64,000 nt of DNA, from assembly GCA_023667845.1 (NCBI GenBank), contig JAMPIU010000050.1, positions 1-64,000 of the forward strand. Reading direction: 5' to 3'. This DNA comes from Dehalobacter sp. Its GTDB lineage: Bacteria; Bacillota; Desulfitobacteriia; Desulfitobacteriales; Syntrophobotulaceae. Within the stretch, counting starts at the first letter, position 1, and the number at the start of each line of letters is the position of its first letter. Position numbers and translations under genes: made by a program. The notes under the pieces are model-generated. The model did no database searches. It saw only the letters and a program-made list of their open reading frames with translations, and was not told the origin of the DNA. Positions 45,385-58,581 of this stretch are shown piece by piece.

Positions 45385-48300
45385 ATGGTGAATCCTATCA
45401 AAGTTGGAACAAGAGAACGGGCAAGTTATGCGAGGCTTCGGGAAGTTCTGGATATGCCCAACTTAATCGAAATTCAACAGAATTCCTACGAGTGGTTTCT
45501 GAAGGAAGGGCTTCGCGAAATGTTTCGCGACATTTCCCCAATTCAGGATTTTACCGGAAATCTGGTTTTGGAATTCATAGACTACAGCCTCGGCGATCCA
45601 AAATATGAGGTCGAGGAATGCAAAGAACGTGACGTTACGTTTGCAGCACCTCTCAGAGTCAAAGTACGCCTTATTAATAAGGAAACAGGAGAGGTTAAGG
45701 AGCAGGAAGTGTTCATGGGGGACTTTCCCCTGATGACCGATAAAGGCACCTTCATTATTAATGGTGCGGAACGTGTTATTGTCAGTCAGTTGGTAAGATC
45801 GCCCGGCGTTTATTATTCTGAAACAATCGACACCAGCGGTAAAAAACTTTACGGCGCAACAATTATTCCGAACCGTGGTGCCTGGCTGGAATTTGAGACA
45901 GATATTAATGATAATATTTTTGTCCGGGTTGACAGAACCCGTAAACTACCGGCTACGGTACTGGTCAGAGCCCTTGGCTATTCAACCAATGGCCGGATCC
46001 TCGAAGCGTTCGATGACAATGAGAACGTTAAAATTACGCTGGAAAGAGACAATACGGAATCAACGGAAGAAGCGCTAGTTGAGATTTATAAACGTCTTCG
46101 TCCTGGAGAACCGCCTACGGTGGAGAGTGCCCGCAGTCTTCTGGAATCCTTGTTCTTTGATCCCAGAAGATATGATCTGGCAAAAGTAGGCCGTTATAAG
46201 CTGAACAACAAACTGGGTCTGGATATTCCCAAGAACATACGGCATTTAACATCCGAGGACATCATCGCATCGATTTCTCGGATGCTTAAAATAATTAATG
46301 GTGAAGGACATATTGATGATATTGATCACCTTGGCAACAGACGTTTGCGTTCGGTTGGCGAGCTTCTTCAGAATCAGTTCAGAATCGGTCTCTCCCGTAT
46401 GGAGAGAGTGGTAAGAGAGAGAATGACGATTCAGGACATTGAGGGGATTACACCTCAGGTGCTGATCAATATACGTCCAGTCGTGGCCGCAATTAAAGAG
46501 TTTTTTGGAAGCAGCCAGTTATCACAGTTTATGGACCAGACCAATCCACTGGCCGAGCTTACGCATAAACGCCGTCTCAGCGCGCTGGGACCTGGTGGTT
46601 TAAGCAGAGAGAGAGCCGGATTTGAAGTGCGCGACGTGCATCATTCCCACTATGGCCGGATGTGCCCGATTGAAACGCCTGAGGGTCCGAACATTGGTTT
46701 GATTGGTTCACTAAGCACATATGGACGCATTAATGAGTATGGCTTTATTGAGGCACCTTACCGCAAAGTAGAAAATGGCAAAGTGACGGATGAGATCCAT
46801 TACTTAACAGCTGATGAAGAGGAAAAATATATTATTGCCCAGGCCAATGCCGCTGTTGGTGAAAATGGGGAGTTTTTAAGCGAGAAGATCGAAGCGCGCC
46901 ACGGCGAAGATTTCGTCCTGGTTCCGCCGGTAAACATTCAGTATATGGACGTTTCGCCGAAGCAGATGGTATCGATTGCGACCGCCTTGATTCCATTCCT
47001 CGAGCATGACGATGCTAACCGTGCTCTGATGGGTTCCAACATGCAGCGTCAGGCTGTGCCTCTACTCAAAACAGATGCGCCGTATATTGGCACCGGCATG
47101 GAGTATAAGGCTGCTGTTGATTCCGGTGTCTGTCTGGTTTCTCCAAAAGAAGGAACTGCTTTACGGGTTACTTCCGATGAGATCATCATTCAAAACAATG
47201 ACGGCACAACAACCCGGAATAGACTTTTGAAATACACGCGCAGCAACCAGGGAACCTGTATCAATCAGAAACCGATTGTTGTCAAAGGCCAGAGAATCGA
47301 TGCTGGTCAGGTAATTGCCGACGGCCCGTCAACAGATAACGGAGAACTTGCCCTCGGGCGAAACGTTCTGGTAGCGTTTATGCCCTGGGAAGGATACAAC
47401 TATGAGGATGCTATTCTGATCAGCGAGAAGCTGGTGAAAGAAGATTATTTTACGTCCATTCATATTGAGGAATACGAAGCAGATGCCCGGGATACCAAAC
47501 TTGGGCCTGAAGAGATTACCAGAGATATTCCAAACGTCGGAGAAGATGTTTTGAAAGATCTTGACGAACGTGGTATTATCCGGATCGGTGCCGAAGTGCG
47601 CCCTGGAGATATCTTAGTGGGCAAGGTTACTCCGAAAGGGGAAACGGAGCTTACGGCTGAAGAACGCCTGCTAAGAGCAATCTTTGGTGAGAAAGCCAGA
47701 GAAGTCAGGGATACTTCTTTACGTGTTCCGCATGGCGAGGCCGGAAAAGTTGTTGATGTTAAAGTATTTAAGCGCGAGAACGGCGATGAACTGGCCCCTG
47801 GGGTCAACCAACTCGTAAGAGTCTATATTGCCCAGAAACGTAAGATATCCGTCGGCGATAAAATGGCTGGAAGACACGGAAACAAAGGGGTTATTTCCAG
47901 AATTATGCGCCAGGAGGATATGCCTTTCATGCCGGACGGCACGCCGATTGAAATCGTTCTGAATCCGCTCGGTGTTCCATCTCGTATGAATATCGGACAG
48001 GTTCTGGAAACCCATCTTGGTTGGGCGGCGAAAGCACTGGGCATGTATATTGCCACACCGGTTTTTGACGGAGCCAGAGAAGATGATGTCTTTGATACCT
48101 TGAGAAAGGCCGGACTTCCCGGACATGGAAAATCCGTTCTTTATGACGGCCGTACCGGTGAGCCTTTTGATAATGAAGTTACTGTTGGCTACATGTATAT
48201 GCTGAAACTTCACCATCTTGTTGATGACAAGATCCATGCCCGTTCTACAGGTCCGTACTCGCTGGTCACCCAGCAGCCGCTCGGCGGTAAAGCGCAGTTC

Positions 48301-48825
48301 GGCGGTCAACGCTTCGGAGAGATGGAAGTTTGGGCACTTGAAGCTTATGGCGCATCGTTTACGCTGCAGGAGATACTTACTGTTAAGTCCGATGATGTGG
48401 TAGGTAGGGTCAAGACCTACGAAGCAATTGTCAAAGGTGAGAATATTCCTGAGCCGGGCGTGCCAGAATCATTTAAGGTACTCATCAAGGAATTGCAGAG
48501 CCTTGGACTTGATGTTTCCGTACTTTCGGAAGAAGATCAGGAAATTGAAATTAAGGATCTGGATGATGATGTCACAGAAGCTGCCCATGAACTGGGAATG
48601 GATGATCAGTATTCCGTGATTGATGTCAATGACGAAAGCGGCATTGGCTATGATAATGAAGATGAGACTCTTGATGAAGATTTGGATGGCGATTTGAATG
48701 ACAAAACTGAAGATTTCCCTGTCCTGAGTGTTCCCGAGTCTGACCTTGGTAATGATCTTGTTAATGATCTGGACAATGATTTCAGCGACAACATGGATGA
48801 CGATTTTGATCCGGATTACAAGTAA
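45385..48825 (+). CDS. rpoB: RNA polymerase beta subunit
   Basis: 1146 residues. The rifampicin region [20 protein letters not shown] followed by [12 protein letters not shown] is of the usual sensitive type. The DNA/NTP-site parts [14 protein letters not shown] and [12 protein letters not shown] are intact. After the conserved end ([14 protein letters not shown]) comes a strongly acidic tail of about 90 residues. AAGGGTG precedes ATG 45385; rpoC follows in 49 bases. Confidence 0.97.
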   Translation: MVNPIKVGTRERASYARLREVLDMPNLIEIQQNSYEWFLKEGLREMFRDISPIQDFTGNLVLEFIDYSLGDPKYEVEECKERDVTFAAPLRVKVRLINKETGEVKEQEVFMGDFPLMTDKGTFIINGAERVIVSQLVRSPGVYYSETIDTSGKKLYGATIIPNRGAWLEFETDINDNIFVRVDRTRKLPATVLVRALGYSTNGRILEAFDDNENVKITLERDNTESTEEALVEIYKRLRPGEPPTVESARSLLESLFFDPRRYDLAKVGRYKLNNKLGLDIPKNIRHLTSEDIIASISRMLKIINGEGHIDDIDHLGNRRLRSVGELLQNQFRIGLSRMERVVRERMTIQDIEGITPQVLINIRPVVAAIKEFFGSSQLSQFMDQTNPLAELTHKRRLSALGPGGLSRERAGFEVRDVHHSHYGRMCPIETPEGPNIGLIGSLSTYGRINEYGFIEAPYRKVENGKVTDEIHYLTADEEEKYIIAQANAAVGENGEFLSEKIEARHGEDFVLVPPVNIQYMDVSPKQMVSIATALIPFLEHDDANRALMGSNMQRQAVPLLKTDAPYIGTGMEYKAAVDSGVCLVSPKEGTALRVTSDEIIIQNNDGTTTRNRLLKYTRSNQGTCINQKPIVVKGQRIDAGQVIADGPSTDNGELALGRNVLVAFMPWEGYNYEDAILISEKLVKEDYFTSIHIEEYEADARDTKLGPEEITRDIPNVGEDVLKDLDERGIIRIGAEVRPGDILVGKVTPKGETELTAEERLLRAIFGEKAREVRDTSLRVPHGEAGKVVDVKVFKRENGDELAPGVNQLVRVYIAQKRKISVGDKMAGRHGNKGVISRIMRQEDMPFMPDGTPIEIVLNPLGVPSRMNIGQVLETHLGWAAKALGMYIATPVFDGAREDDVFDTLRKAGLPGHGKSVLYDGRTGEPFDNEVTVGYMYMLKLHHLVDDKIHARSTGPYSLVTQQPLGGKAQFGGQRFGEMEVWALEAYGASFTLQEILTVKSDDVVGRVKTYEAIVKGENIPEPGVPESFKVLIKELQSLGLDVSVLSEEDQEIEIKDLDDDVTEAAHELGMDDQYSVIDVNDESGIGYDNEDETLDEDLDGDLNDKTEDFPVLSVPESDLGNDLVNDLDNDFSDNMDDDFDPDYK

Positions 48826-48874
48826 AGTGTGCGTTTAGATCGAGAAAGCTTGATGGGCGAAAGGAGAGAATACC

Positions 48875-51800
48875 GTGCTTGATGTGAATAATTTTGAGAG
48901 GATGCGTATCGGGTTGGCTTCTCCGGAGATGATCCGCAAATGGTCCTATGGGGAAGTAAAAAAACCTGAAACCATTAATTACCGCACCTTAAAGCCCGAA
49001 AGAGAAGGTCTTTTCTGTGAAAAAATATTTGGCCCTACCCGTGACTGGGAGTGCCACTGCGGTAAATATAAGAGAGTCCGTTATAAAGGCATTATTTGTG
49101 ACCGATGCGGTGTTGAAGTAACGAGGTCTAAAGTCCGCCGCGAGAGAATGGGACATATTGAGCTGGCTGCGCCGGTTTCCCATATCTGGTACTTCAAAGG
49201 GATTCCGAGCAGAATGGGGCTTCTGCTGGACATGTCACCGCGTTCCCTGGAAAAAGTTCTATATTTTGTCGCGTATATCGTTGTTGATCCAAAGGATACC
49301 TCCCTGATGAAAAAACAGCTTCTTACCGAGACAGAATACCGGGAGGCCAGGGAAAAATACGGCAGTGGCTTCAAGGCAGAGATGGGTGCTGAGGCCATCA
49401 AGGCGTTATTGGCCGAGATTGATCTAGATAAACTGAACGAAGAACTTCGCACCGAGCTTAAGGAAGTGTCCGGTCAGCGAAAAATCAGGGCGATCAGACG
49501 TCTGGAGGTTGTCGAAGCATTTAAACAGTCCGGAAACAGTCCGGAATGGATGGTTCTTGATGCGATCCCGGTTATTCCACCAGAACTGCGGCCGATGGTT
49601 CAGCTGGACGGCGGAAGGTTTGCAACCTCCGACCTGAATGATCTGTACCGCAGGGTTATTAATAGAAATAACAGGCTGAAAAAGCTTCTTGACCTTGGCG
49701 CTCCGGATATTATTGTCCGGAACGAAAAAAGAATGCTTCAAGAAGCTGTTGACGCACTGATTGACAATGGCCGTCGCGGACGGCCTGTTACCGGACCCGG
49801 CAACAGGCCGCTAAAATCGTTAAGTGATATGCTGAAAGGTAAGCAGGGAAGATTCCGTCAGAACCTTTTAGGAAAACGTGTTGACTATTCCGGTCGTTCT
49901 GTTATCGTTGTAGGGCCGACACTGAAGCTTTCCCAGTGCGGGTTGCCGAAAGAGATGGCGATTGAGCTGTTTAAGCCTTTCGTGATGAAAAACTTAGTTA
50001 ATGAGGGTTATGCTCATAATATTAAAAGCGCCAAGCGAATGGTGGAAAGGGTAAGACCGGAAGTATGGGATGTCCTGGAAAAAGTCATTGCTGAGCATCC
50101 AGTGCTCCTGAACCGTGCCCCAACGCTGCACAGACTTGGAATTCAGGCTTTTGAGCCTATCCTTGTCGAAGGTAAGGCTCTGCAGATTCACCCGCTCGTT
50201 TGTACGGCTTACAATGCTGACTTCGATGGGGACCAGATGGCGGTTCACGTGCCGCTTTCCGCTGAGGCCCAGTCTGAAGCTCGGCTGCTGATGCTGTCTG
50301 CGCACAATATCCTGAACCCGAAAGACGGACGCCCGGTAGCTTCACCAACCAAAGATATGGTTCTGGGCTGCTACTATCTGACAATGGAAAGACCTGGAGC
50401 CCTTGGGGAAGGCAAGATCTTCAAGGATCTGGATGAAGCGGTTCTGGCGTACAATTCCAAAGCTGTCCATCTTCAAGCCTTGATCAAGGTGCGCAAGGAT
50501 GGAGAACTTCTGGAGACAACGACAGGAAGACTCATTTTCAATACCGTTATTCCTGAAGAAGCCGGTTATATAAACGAAATGGTCACTAAGAAGTCTTTAG
50601 ATAAAATTGTTGCCAAGACTTACCGTTTTTGTGGTTACGAGAAGACAGCCTTATTGCTGGACGGAATAAAAAATCTAGGCTTTAAGTTTTCGACACGAGC
50701 CGGAGTCACGGTCGGTATTGACGATATCCAGGTTCCCGAAGTCAAGAGAACGATTCTGGCCGAGGCGGATATTGCTGTTGCCAAGACCGAACAGCAGTAC
50801 CGACGAGGTCTTATTACCGATGAGGAGCGCAAGATCCTTGTTATCGAAATCTGGACTAAAGCCAATGATTCCGTAACGAAAGCTTTGATGGAATCACTGG
50901 ATAAGTTTAATCCGGTTTATATGATGGCCAATTCCGGAGCGCGTGGTAATATTCAGCAGCTGCGTCAGCTGGCAGGGATGCGCGGACTGATGGCAGACCC
51001 GTCAGGCCGAACGATTGAACTGCCTATTAAAGCCAACTTCCGTGAAGGCCTGACTGTGTTGGAATACTTTATCTCTTCGCACGGTGCGCGTAAAGGTTTG
51101 GCCGACACCGCACTCAGAACTGCCGACTCCGGGTATCTGACCCGCAGACTCGTCGATGTATCCCAGGATGTCATTGTCCGGGAGGATGATTGCGGCTCCG
51201 ATAAAGGCATTATGGTCGAAGACATCAAGGAAGGCAGTGAAATGATCGAAAAACTGGAAGAACGTCTGGTAGGACGCTTCCTGGTAAGAGAGATCCGTCA
51301 TCCTGAAACAGGCGAACTGCTGGCTTCTCCCGATTACGAAATCAGTGAAGAACAAGCTAAAGCGATTGCTGATGTTTATGACAAAGTTGAGATAAGGTCC
51401 GTGCTGAACTGTAAGACCCGTTACGGCGTTTGCAAGAAATGCTACGGCAGAAACCTTGCCACCGGACGTCAGGTTGAAATCGGCGAAGCAGTCGGCATTA
51501 TCGCTGCCCAATCTATCGGTGAACCTGGAACCCAGCTTACGATGCGTACTTTCCACACCGGTGGTGTTGCTGGAGACGACATTACTCAGGGTCTGCCGAG
51601 GGTAGAGGAACTGTTTGAAGCACGCAAGCCCAAAGGCCAGGCGATTATCTCCGAAATCAGTGGCACGATTACGATCAGAGAAGTCAAAGGCCGCAGAGAA
51701 GTGGAAGTCACGAGCGAAACCGGGGAACAAGGAATCTATACCATACCGTTTGGTTCCCGCCTCAAAGTCAAGAATGGCCAGGTCATTTCCCCTGGTGACG

Positions 51801-52327
51801 AATTGACCGAAGGCAGCATTAACCCTCATGATACGCTGAAGATCAAGGGAATAATCGGTGTACAGGTCTATCTGCTCGGAGAAGTGCAGCGGGTATACCG
51901 TCTGCAGGGCGTTGATATCAATGACAAGCATATCGAGGTGATGGTCCGGCAGATGCTCAGAAAAGTTAAGATAGAAGAAGCCGGAGACACCAGCCTTCTA
52001 CCCGGCGGACTGATCGATATCTTCGAGTTTGAGGAGGAAAACGCGAAAGTCTTGCAGGAAGGCGGAGAACCTGCTGAATGCCGTCCGGTTCTGCTCGGAA
52101 TTACCAAGGCTTCTCTCGCTACCGATTCCTTCCTCTCGGCAGCATCCTTCCAGGAGACAACCAGAGTACTCACGGAAGCTGCTATTAAAGGAAAAGTCGA
52201 TCCGTTGATTGGCCTGAAAGAGAATGTCATCATCGGAAAACTAATCCCTGCCGGTACCGGGATGTCCAAATACCGCACCCTGAAGGTCACAGACAGCGGG
52301 GCCCTTCAGTCCAGGACTGAAGTGTAG
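48875..52327 (+). CDS. rpoC: RNA polymerase beta' subunit
   Basis: 1150 residues from GTG behind AAGGAGAG. The N-terminal zinc finger ([20 protein letters not shown]), the catalytic Mg-binding NADFDGDQM, the bridge helix/trigger loop region and the second zinc site ([13 protein letters not shown]) are all present. It has the Firmicute domain layout without the large proteobacterial inserts. Confidence 0.97.
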   Translation: MLDVNNFERMRIGLASPEMIRKWSYGEVKKPETINYRTLKPEREGLFCEKIFGPTRDWECHCGKYKRVRYKGIICDRCGVEVTRSKVRRERMGHIELAAPVSHIWYFKGIPSRMGLLLDMSPRSLEKVLYFVAYIVVDPKDTSLMKKQLLTETEYREAREKYGSGFKAEMGAEAIKALLAEIDLDKLNEELRTELKEVSGQRKIRAIRRLEVVEAFKQSGNSPEWMVLDAIPVIPPELRPMVQLDGGRFATSDLNDLYRRVINRNNRLKKLLDLGAPDIIVRNEKRMLQEAVDALIDNGRRGRPVTGPGNRPLKSLSDMLKGKQGRFRQNLLGKRVDYSGRSVIVVGPTLKLSQCGLPKEMAIELFKPFVMKNLVNEGYAHNIKSAKRMVERVRPEVWDVLEKVIAEHPVLLNRAPTLHRLGIQAFEPILVEGKALQIHPLVCTAYNADFDGDQMAVHVPLSAEAQSEARLLMLSAHNILNPKDGRPVASPTKDMVLGCYYLTMERPGALGEGKIFKDLDEAVLAYNSKAVHLQALIKVRKDGELLETTTGRLIFNTVIPEEAGYINEMVTKKSLDKIVAKTYRFCGYEKTALLLDGIKNLGFKFSTRAGVTVGIDDIQVPEVKRTILAEADIAVAKTEQQYRRGLITDEERKILVIEIWTKANDSVTKALMESLDKFNPVYMMANSGARGNIQQLRQLAGMRGLMADPSGRTIELPIKANFREGLTVLEYFISSHGARKGLADTALRTADSGYLTRRLVDVSQDVIVREDDCGSDKGIMVEDIKEGSEMIEKLEERLVGRFLVREIRHPETGELLASPDYEISEEQAKAIADVYDKVEIRSVLNCKTRYGVCKKCYGRNLATGRQVEIGEAVGIIAAQSIGEPGTQLTMRTFHTGGVAGDDITQGLPRVEELFEARKPKGQAIISEISGTITIREVKGRREVEVTSETGEQGIYTIPFGSRLKVKNGQVISPGDELTEGSINPHDTLKIKGIIGVQVYLLGEVQRVYRLQGVDINDKHIEVMVRQMLRKVKIEEAGDTSLLPGGLIDIFEFEEENAKVLQEGGEPAECRPVLLGITKASLATDSFLSAASFQETTRVLTEAAIKGKVDPLIGLKENVIIGKLIPAGTGMSKYRTLKVTDSGALQSRTEV

Positions 52328-52362
52328 TACCATGTCAACCCTAAATCTTGTATATCCTGGCG

Positions 52363-52447
52363 GCAGATTTCTTGTAATACTGCGTTGTCGTCAATCGGCA
52401 TACGCTAGTATGCCTCAATCCTCCGTCTTGTCTTACAAAAAATCTGC
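52363..52447 (+). repeat. Large imperfect hairpin downstream of rpoC
   Basis: Outer arms of 15 bases (52363-52377 with 52433-52447, one mismatch; GCAGATTTCTTGTAA and TTACAAAAAATCTGC) enclose an inner perfect hairpin GGCATAC-GCTA-GTATGCC (52397-52414). No T tract follows. It may be a structured RNA, a repeat element or a processing signal. Confidence 0.6.
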
Positions 52448-52500
52448 TCACCATTATATTACAATTTCAGAGTTGACAAGGTACTAGCATAATTGTATTC

Positions 52501-52529
52501 TTGACACGAATATAGGTGACTGCTAAAAT
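52501..52529 (+). promoter_or_regulatory. SigA promoter of the str operon
   Basis: TTGACA, 17 bases, TAAAAT. A second possible promoter, TTGACA at about 52475 with TATTCT, lies just upstream. Confidence 0.7.
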
Positions 52530-52571
52530 AATATAGTCTGATTTTAGGATAGGGGAGGAGAGCATTTTAAA

Positions 52572-52823
52572 ATGCTTGATGAATCTATAAAAAAAACGCA
52601 AAGAGTTGTGGTTGGTCTTAAACAAACCAGCCGGGCGCTGGAGAAAGGTGAAGTCGGCAGTATTTATCTTGCCAAGGATGCAGATAAAAAGCTTCTTCGC
52701 CCGATCCTGGAGATGTGTGCTGTCAGACAAATTGAAATCAAGGAAGTTCCTACGATGACTGAATTGGGTAAAGCCTGTGGTATTAAAGTGGGTGCTGCAG
52801 TCGCAGCCATTCTGAATGACTAG
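52572..52823 (+). CDS. rplGB: Ribosomal L7Ae-like K-turn-binding protein
   Basis: 83 residues: KTQRVVVGLKQTSRALEKGE, AKDADKKLLRPILEMC, and VPTMTELGKACGIKVGAAVA, the L7Ae/L30e/YbxF family that binds kink-turns. Its place before rpsL is conserved. The ATG lies within a perfect palindrome (52561-52576). Confidence 0.92.
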   Translation: MLDESIKKTQRVVVGLKQTSRALEKGEVGSIYLAKDADKKLLRPILEMCAVRQIEIKEVPTMTELGKACGIKVGAAVAAILND

Positions 52824-52903
52824 GGTTCCTATAAACAGCTTTCTTGGTTGCCAAAAACCATCTGATTTTTGTAGAATAATTATTACAGGAAGGAGGTGCA
52901 GTT

Positions 52904-53323
52904 ATGCCGACAATTCATCAGCTTATCCGCAAAGGGAGAGAAAAGGTTATTGCAAAATCGACCGCTCCTGCTCTGCAATGGGGACATAATTCACTGAAAC
53001 GCAAGGATTTTCCTTCGGGTGGTTCTCCGCAAAAGAGAGGGGTATGTACGAGAGTGTATACCACAACACCTAAAAAACCGAATTCTGCTCTGAGAAAGGT
53101 AGCCCGTGTCCGCCTGACCAATGGCATTGAAATAACCACGTATATTCCTGGAATCGGCCATAACCTTCAGGAACACTCCGTAGTTCTGGTTCGTGGAGGC
53201 CGTGTTAAGGATCTTCCGGGCGTACGTTATCATATCGTTCGTGGGGCATTGGATACAACCGGTGTTCAAAACCGTAGTCAGGCTCGTTCCAAGTATGGGG
53301 CCAAGAGACCTAAGAAAAAATAA
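52904..53323 (+). CDS. rpsL: 30S ribosomal protein S12
   Basis: 139 residues. It contains the decoding-site [17 protein letters not shown] and [14 protein letters not shown] with the lysines/arginines that affect streptomycin response in wild-type form. AAGGAGGTG precedes ATG. Confidence 0.97.
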   Translation: MPTIHQLIRKGREKVIAKSTAPALQWGHNSLKRKDFPSGGSPQKRGVCTRVYTTTPKKPNSALRKVARVRLTNGIEITTYIPGIGHNLQEHSVVLVRGGRVKDLPGVRYHIVRGALDTTGVQNRSQARSKYGAKRPKKK

Positions 53324-53391
53324 TGTATAAGTATCGTAGCCTAAAATATGTTATATTTTGGCTGCACTCTATTTTATTGCAGTGTTTTTAG

Positions 53392-53877
<486 letters not shown>

Positions 53878-53940
53878 TCACAATGATTAGCTTGGGGTTA
53901 CTTTAGAGTTTATTTATCTGGATAGAAAGGCTGATAATAA

Positions 53941-56019
53941 GTGGCAAGGCAAGTTCCCTTGGAGAAAACTCGGAATATCGGCATCATGGCGCATATTGAT
54001 GCTGGAAAGACCACAACCACAGAGCGCATCTTATTTTACACTGGCCGTGTTCATAAAATCGGTGAAGTGCATGATGGTGCTGCCACGATGGATTGGATGG
54101 TTCAGGAGCAGGAGCGTGGGATTACCATTACTTCTGCAGCTACCACCTGTCAATGGAAAGGGCACAATGTTAATATCATCGACACACCCGGGCACGTTGA
54201 TTTTACCGTTGAGGTCGAGCGCTCTCTGCGTGTACTGGACGGCGCTGTAGCGGTGTTCTGTTCAGTTGGCGGTGTTGAGCCTCAGTCGGAAACAGTTTGG
54301 CGCCAGGCCGACAAATACGGTGTACCTCGTATCGCTTATATAAATAAGATGGACAGAGTCGGTGCGGATTTTTTCCGTGGAGTTTCCATGATTGTTGACC
54401 GCCTGGGATCAAATCCTGTTCCTATTCAGCTTCCGATTGGAACTGAAGATAAATTTAGCGGATTTGTTGATTTGGTTACCATGAAAGCAACGGTGTACAC
54501 GGATGACCTCGGGACAGCAAGTGATGTATCCGAAATCCCTGAAGACATGGTTTCACTGGCAATGGAGTACCGTGAAAAATTACTGGAAGCGGTTTCCGAT
54601 GTCGATGAAGAATTGATGTTAAAGTATCTTGAGGGCGGAGATATTACTGAACAAGAAATTAAGAACGCAATTCGCATAGGTACAATTGGATTGAAATTTA
54701 TCCCGGTTTTATGCGGATCATCTTTCAAGAACAAAGGGGTTCAACCTTTGCTTGACGCTGTTGTCGATTATATGCCGTCACCACTCGATGTGCCTGCTAT
54801 TAAAGGTGTCGATCCGGATACCGGTGAGGAAGACGTGCGTCATTCCGATGATAACGCACCTTTTTCAGCATTGGCATTTAAAATTATGTCGGATCCTTAT
54901 GTCGGAAAATTGACGTTCTTCCGCGTTTATTCCGGAACGCTCAGCGCGGGTTCTTATATCACGAACTCGACGAAGGGTAAGAAGGAAAGAATTGGCCGAA
55001 TTCTGAGAATGCACGCCAATCACCGGGAGGATGTTGATGAAGTCCGCGCTGGAGATATTGCAGCAGCTGTCGGAATTAAAGATGTCAGTACCGGAGATTC
55101 CCTGTGTGATGAGAAAAATCCAATTATTCTTGAAGCGATGGTATTCCCCGAACCCGTTATCCATATCTCGATTGAGCCGAAAACGAAAGCCGACCAGGAG
55201 AGACTTGGTGGTTCGCTTGCGAAGCTCGCTGAAGAAGATCCTACTTTCAAAATGCGCACAGACGAAGAGACTGGACAGACAATTATTTCTGGTATGGGAG
55301 AACTTCATCTGGAGATTATCGTAGATAGACTGATGAGAGAATTTAAAGTCGATTGTAATGTTGGTCGTCCGCAGGTTGCCTATAAAGAAACGATCCGTAA
55401 GACTGTCAAAGCTGAAGGTAAATATGTAAGACAGTCCGGCGGACGTGGACAGTATGGACATTGCTGGGTGGAATTCCAACCTCTTGAACCTGGTTCAGGT
55501 TTTGTTTTCGAAAGCAAAATCGTTGGAGGATCTATTCCTAAAGAATACATCAATCCAATTGGAGCGGGTATTGAGGAAGCATTACAAAATGGAATTCTCG
55601 CGGGTTATCCAGTTTTGGATGTTAAGGCTACGGTAGTTGATGGCTCATACCATGATGTAGACTCTTCGGAAATGGCTTTCAAAATAGCTGGTTCTATGGC
55701 ATTTAAAGCTGCGGCAATGAAGGCAGATCCGGCAATTCTTGAACCTATGATGAGAGTTGAAGTAACGGTTCCTGAAGAATATATGGGAGACGTCATTGGT
55801 GACCTTAACTCGAGAAGAGGAAGAATCGAAGGAATGGAAACCCGTTCGGGCGCCCAGATTATTCGCGGTTTCGTACCTCTCTCGGAAATGTTTGGTTATT
55901 CAACGGAACTCCGTTCCCGCACCCAAGGTAGGGGTGTATATAGCATGCAGACTGACCACTATGAGGAAGTGCCCAAGAATATTGCCGAAGGCATCATTGC
56001 CAAGAGGCAGGGGGCTTAA
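53941..56019 (+). CDS. fusA: Elongation factor G
   Basis: 692 residues from a GTG. P-loop [19 protein letters not shown], switch [18 protein letters not shown] and [10 protein letters not shown] form the G domain; domains II-V follow ([22 protein letters not shown] is split here as domain IV). It translocates the ribosome and also works in recycling. Confidence 0.97.
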   Translation: MARQVPLEKTRNIGIMAHIDAGKTTTTERILFYTGRVHKIGEVHDGAATMDWMVQEQERGITITSAATTCQWKGHNVNIIDTPGHVDFTVEVERSLRVLDGAVAVFCSVGGVEPQSETVWRQADKYGVPRIAYINKMDRVGADFFRGVSMIVDRLGSNPVPIQLPIGTEDKFSGFVDLVTMKATVYTDDLGTASDVSEIPEDMVSLAMEYREKLLEAVSDVDEELMLKYLEGGDITEQEIKNAIRIGTIGLKFIPVLCGSSFKNKGVQPLLDAVVDYMPSPLDVPAIKGVDPDTGEEDVRHSDDNAPFSALAFKIMSDPYVGKLTFFRVYSGTLSAGSYITNSTKGKKERIGRILRMHANHREDVDEVRAGDIAAAVGIKDVSTGDSLCDEKNPIILEAMVFPEPVIHISIEPKTKADQERLGGSLAKLAEEDPTFKMRTDEETGQTIISGMGELHLEIIVDRLMREFKVDCNVGRPQVAYKETIRKTVKAEGKYVRQSGGRGQYGHCWVEFQPLEPGSGFVFESKIVGGSIPKEYINPIGAGIEEALQNGILAGYPVLDVKATVVDGSYHDVDSSEMAFKIAGSMAFKAAAMKADPAILEPMMRVEVTVPEEYMGDVIGDLNSRRGRIEGMETRSGAQIIRGFVPLSEMFGYSTELRSRTQGRGVYSMQTDHYEEVPKNIAEGIIAKRQGA

Positions 56020-56078
56020 TATAGAAATTAGCTGCAAATCATATCAATTTTAAATTTTTTTTAAGGAGTGAAACTTCA

Positions 56079-57281
56079 ATGGGTAAACAAAAATTTGACC
56101 GTTCCAAACCGCACGTTAACGTAGGCACAATTGGCCACGTTGACCATGGTAAAACAACAACGACTGCTGCGATTACATTCGTTTTGTCCAAGGTCGGCGG
56201 TGCTGTAGCAACTGCATTTGATCAGATCGACAAAGCGCCTGAAGAGCGTGAACGCGGGATTACGATTTCTACCGCTCACGTTGAGTATGAAACGGCAAAC
56301 CGTCACTATGCGCACGTTGACTGCCCGGGCCATGCTGACTATGTTAAAAACATGATCACCGGTGCTGCTCAGATGGACGGTGCCATCCTGGTTGTATCCG
56401 CTGCTGACGGCCCGATGCCTCAGACGCGTGAACACATCCTTCTTGCCCGTCAGGTAGGTGTGCCTTACATCGTTGTATGGCTGAACAAAGTTGACATGGT
56501 TGATGATCCTGAACTTCTCGAACTGGTTGAAATGGAAGTTCGTGAGCTGTTAAGTGAATATGAATTTCCCGGCGATGATATCCCTGTTATTCCCGGTTCC
56601 GGACTCAAAGCTCTGGAGTGCGGATGCGGACAGAGAGACTGCGAATGGTGCGGCAAAATCTGGAATCTGATGGATGCTGTTGACAGCTATATTCCTCAAC
56701 CGGAACGTGCTGTAGACAAACCGTTCCTGATGCCTGTAGAAGATGTCTTCACGATCACTGGTCGTGGTACTGTTGCTACCGGCCGTGTAGAGCGTGGTGT
56801 CCTTAAAGTCGGCGATGAAATTGAAATCGTTGGTCTTTCTGAAAAACCGCGTAAGAGTGTTTGCACAGGCGTTGAAATGTTCCGTAAACTGCTCGATCAG
56901 GCTCAGGCCGGTGACAATATCGGCGCTCTGCTGCGTGGTGTTGAGCGCAAAGACATTGAGCGCGGACAGGTTCTGGCTAAACCAGGAAGTATTAAACCGC
57001 ATACGAAGTTTAGCGGTGAAGTTTACATTCTGAGTAAAGAAGAAGGCGGACGTCATACGCCGTTCTTCAACAACTACCGTCCTCAATTCTACTTCAGAAC
57101 AACCGACGTTACTGGTGTAATCAAACTCCCAGAAGGCACAGAAATGATTATGCCTGGTGACCGCGTATCCATCGAGTGCGAATTGATCACCCCCATTGCT
57201 ATGGAAGAGGGACTCCGCTTCGCTATCCGTGAAGGCGGACGTACTGTTGGGTCCGGCGTTGTAGCCAAAGTTGTCGAATAA
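56079..57281 (+). CDS. tuf: Elongation factor Tu
   Basis: 400 residues. [26 protein letters not shown] and [10 protein letters not shown] are the G motifs. Unusually, the G domain carries [16 protein letters not shown] with cysteines at 181, 183, 188 and 191, where EF-Tu normally has an acidic/alanine-rich segment. AAGGAG precedes ATG. A stem GGGAAGCTG / CAGCTTCCC (57299-57332) follows the stop. Confidence 0.97.
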   Translation: MGKQKFDRSKPHVNVGTIGHVDHGKTTTTAAITFVLSKVGGAVATAFDQIDKAPEERERGITISTAHVEYETANRHYAHVDCPGHADYVKNMITGAAQMDGAILVVSAADGPMPQTREHILLARQVGVPYIVVWLNKVDMVDDPELLELVEMEVRELLSEYEFPGDDIPVIPGSGLKALECGCGQRDCEWCGKIWNLMDAVDSYIPQPERAVDKPFLMPVEDVFTITGRGTVATGRVERGVLKVGDEIEIVGLSEKPRKSVCTGVEMFRKLLDQAQAGDNIGALLRGVERKDIERGQVLAKPGSIKPHTKFSGEVYILSKEEGGRHTPFFNNYRPQFYFRTTDVTGVIKLPEGTEMIMPGDRVSIECELITPIAMEEGLRFAIREGGRTVGSGVVAKVVE

Positions 57282-57298
57282 TTAGCTGCTGATATTAA

Positions 57299-57332
57299 GG
57301 GAAGCTGCCAGAGATTGTCTGCACAGCTTCCC
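57299..57332 (+). terminator. Hairpin between tuf and rpsJ
   Basis: A 9-bp stem GGGAAGCTG / CAGCTTCCC with no clear T tract. It may slow or partly end transcription between the str and S10 groups. Confidence 0.4.
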
Positions 57333-57441
57333 TGATGCTCTCTACGCAAAAGGTTGCTGTCTTCGGTGACTCCGCCGTAAGGCAGGGAATTTTTGCGCCA
57401 ATAGTCCTGTTTAACAGGCGATATATTTAGGAGGTAAAGAA

Positions 57442-57747
57442 ATGAACCAAAAGATTAGAATTCGGCTGAAGGCCTTTGACCACAAAACGCTTGATCAGTC
57501 GGCAGAAAGAATTGTTGATACCGCGAAAAGAACCGGTGCGAGCGTCAATGGGCCAATACCCCTTCCGACCGAAAAGAGTATTTACACTATTTTACGTTCT
57601 CCGCATGTCAACAAGGATTCCCGTGAACAGTTTGAAATGAGAACGCACAAGAGATTGATCGATATTATTGATCCTACCTCGAAAACAGTGGATGCACTGA
57701 TGAGACTGGATCTGCCTTCCGGTGTAGATATCGAAATTAAATTATAA
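57442..57747 (+). CDS. rpsJ: 30S ribosomal protein S10
   Basis: 101 residues: [20 protein letters not shown] and [20 protein letters not shown]. It is also NusE, the transcription antitermination partner of NusG/NusB. AGGAGG precedes ATG. Confidence 0.97.
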   Translation: MNQKIRIRLKAFDHKTLDQSAERIVDTAKRTGASVNGPIPLPTEKSIYTILRSPHVNKDSREQFEMRTHKRLIDIIDPTSKTVDALMRLDLPSGVDIEIKL

Positions 57748-57827
57748 TTAGAGTCTGGCGTTTTTTTAGAATATGTGGTAGAATAGATATGTTTGTGACA
57801 CGAAACACCCGGAGGTGTGGAACGCCT

Positions 57828-57857
57828 TTGGGGTAAGTGTTGCTAAACGCATATAAT
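57828..57857 (+). promoter_or_regulatory. Possible internal promoter before rplC
   Basis: TTGGGG, 18 bases, TATAAT in the 179-base gap between rpsJ and rplC. This gap is longer than any other in the S10 group and also holds a GTGCACTT / AAGTGTAC hairpin just before the ribosome binding site. Confidence 0.4.
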
Positions 57858-57926
57858 ATATTAATTGATTACACTCTCGTGCCCCGTTTCAGACGGTGCA
57901 CTTCAAAGTGTACAGGAGGTGGCGTC

Positions 57927-58556
57927 GTGTCTAGAGGAATTCTGGGTAAAAAAGTGGGTATGACCCAAATTTTTGCAGAAGATGGAAAAGTGATTCCGGT
58001 GACTGTTGTTCAGGCCGGTCCTTGTTATGTCCTGCAGAAAAAAACTGAAGCTTCAGACGGTTATAATGCAATTCAGGTTGGTTTTGATGAGAAAAGAGAA
58101 AATCTTGCAACTAAACCTGAAAAAGGTCATTTCAAAAAATCCGGTGTCAAATTCATGCGCTTCATCAAGGAATTCAGAACTGCTGAGGCAGATTCCTTCG
58201 AAGTTGGTCAGGAAATCAAAGCAGATATCTTCGCAGCCGGTGACAAAGTTGATGTAGTCGGAACTTCCAAAGGTAAGGGCTTTGCTGGTATGCATAAGCG
58301 TCATGGAGCCCGCCGCGGACCCATGGGTCATGGATCAAAATATCATCATCGTACAGGTTCCATGGGCGCGAAAGGGCCGGCTCGTGTTTTCAAGGGAAGA
58401 AATTTACCTGGACGGATGGGCGGAGAAAGAGTTACGGTTCAAAACCTTGAAGTTGTAAGGGTTGATACTGATAAAAACTACATCCTTATTCGAGGATGCG
58501 TACCTGGTGCTAAAAAAAGCCTGCTGATACTGAAAGAATCGGTTAAAGCGAAATAA
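57927..58556 (+). CDS. rplC: 50S ribosomal protein L3
   Basis: 209 residues from GTG behind [29 protein letters not shown]. The conserved [20 protein letters not shown] loop is intact. The longer in-frame start lacks a ribosome binding site. Confidence 0.96.
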   Translation: MSRGILGKKVGMTQIFAEDGKVIPVTVVQAGPCYVLQKKTEASDGYNAIQVGFDEKRENLATKPEKGHFKKSGVKFMRFIKEFRTAEADSFEVGQEIKADIFAAGDKVDVVGTSKGKGFAGMHKRHGARRGPMGHGSKYHHRTGSMGAKGPARVFKGRNLPGRMGGERVTVQNLEVVRVDTDKNYILIRGCVPGAKKSLLILKESVKAK

Positions 58557-58581
58557 TCCGTGAGGAAAGGAGGATAAAGCA

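Noticed and set aside
51002-51931. Minus-strand open frame of 309 codons opposite rpoC
   Set aside because: Antisense shadow caused by codon bias of rpoC.
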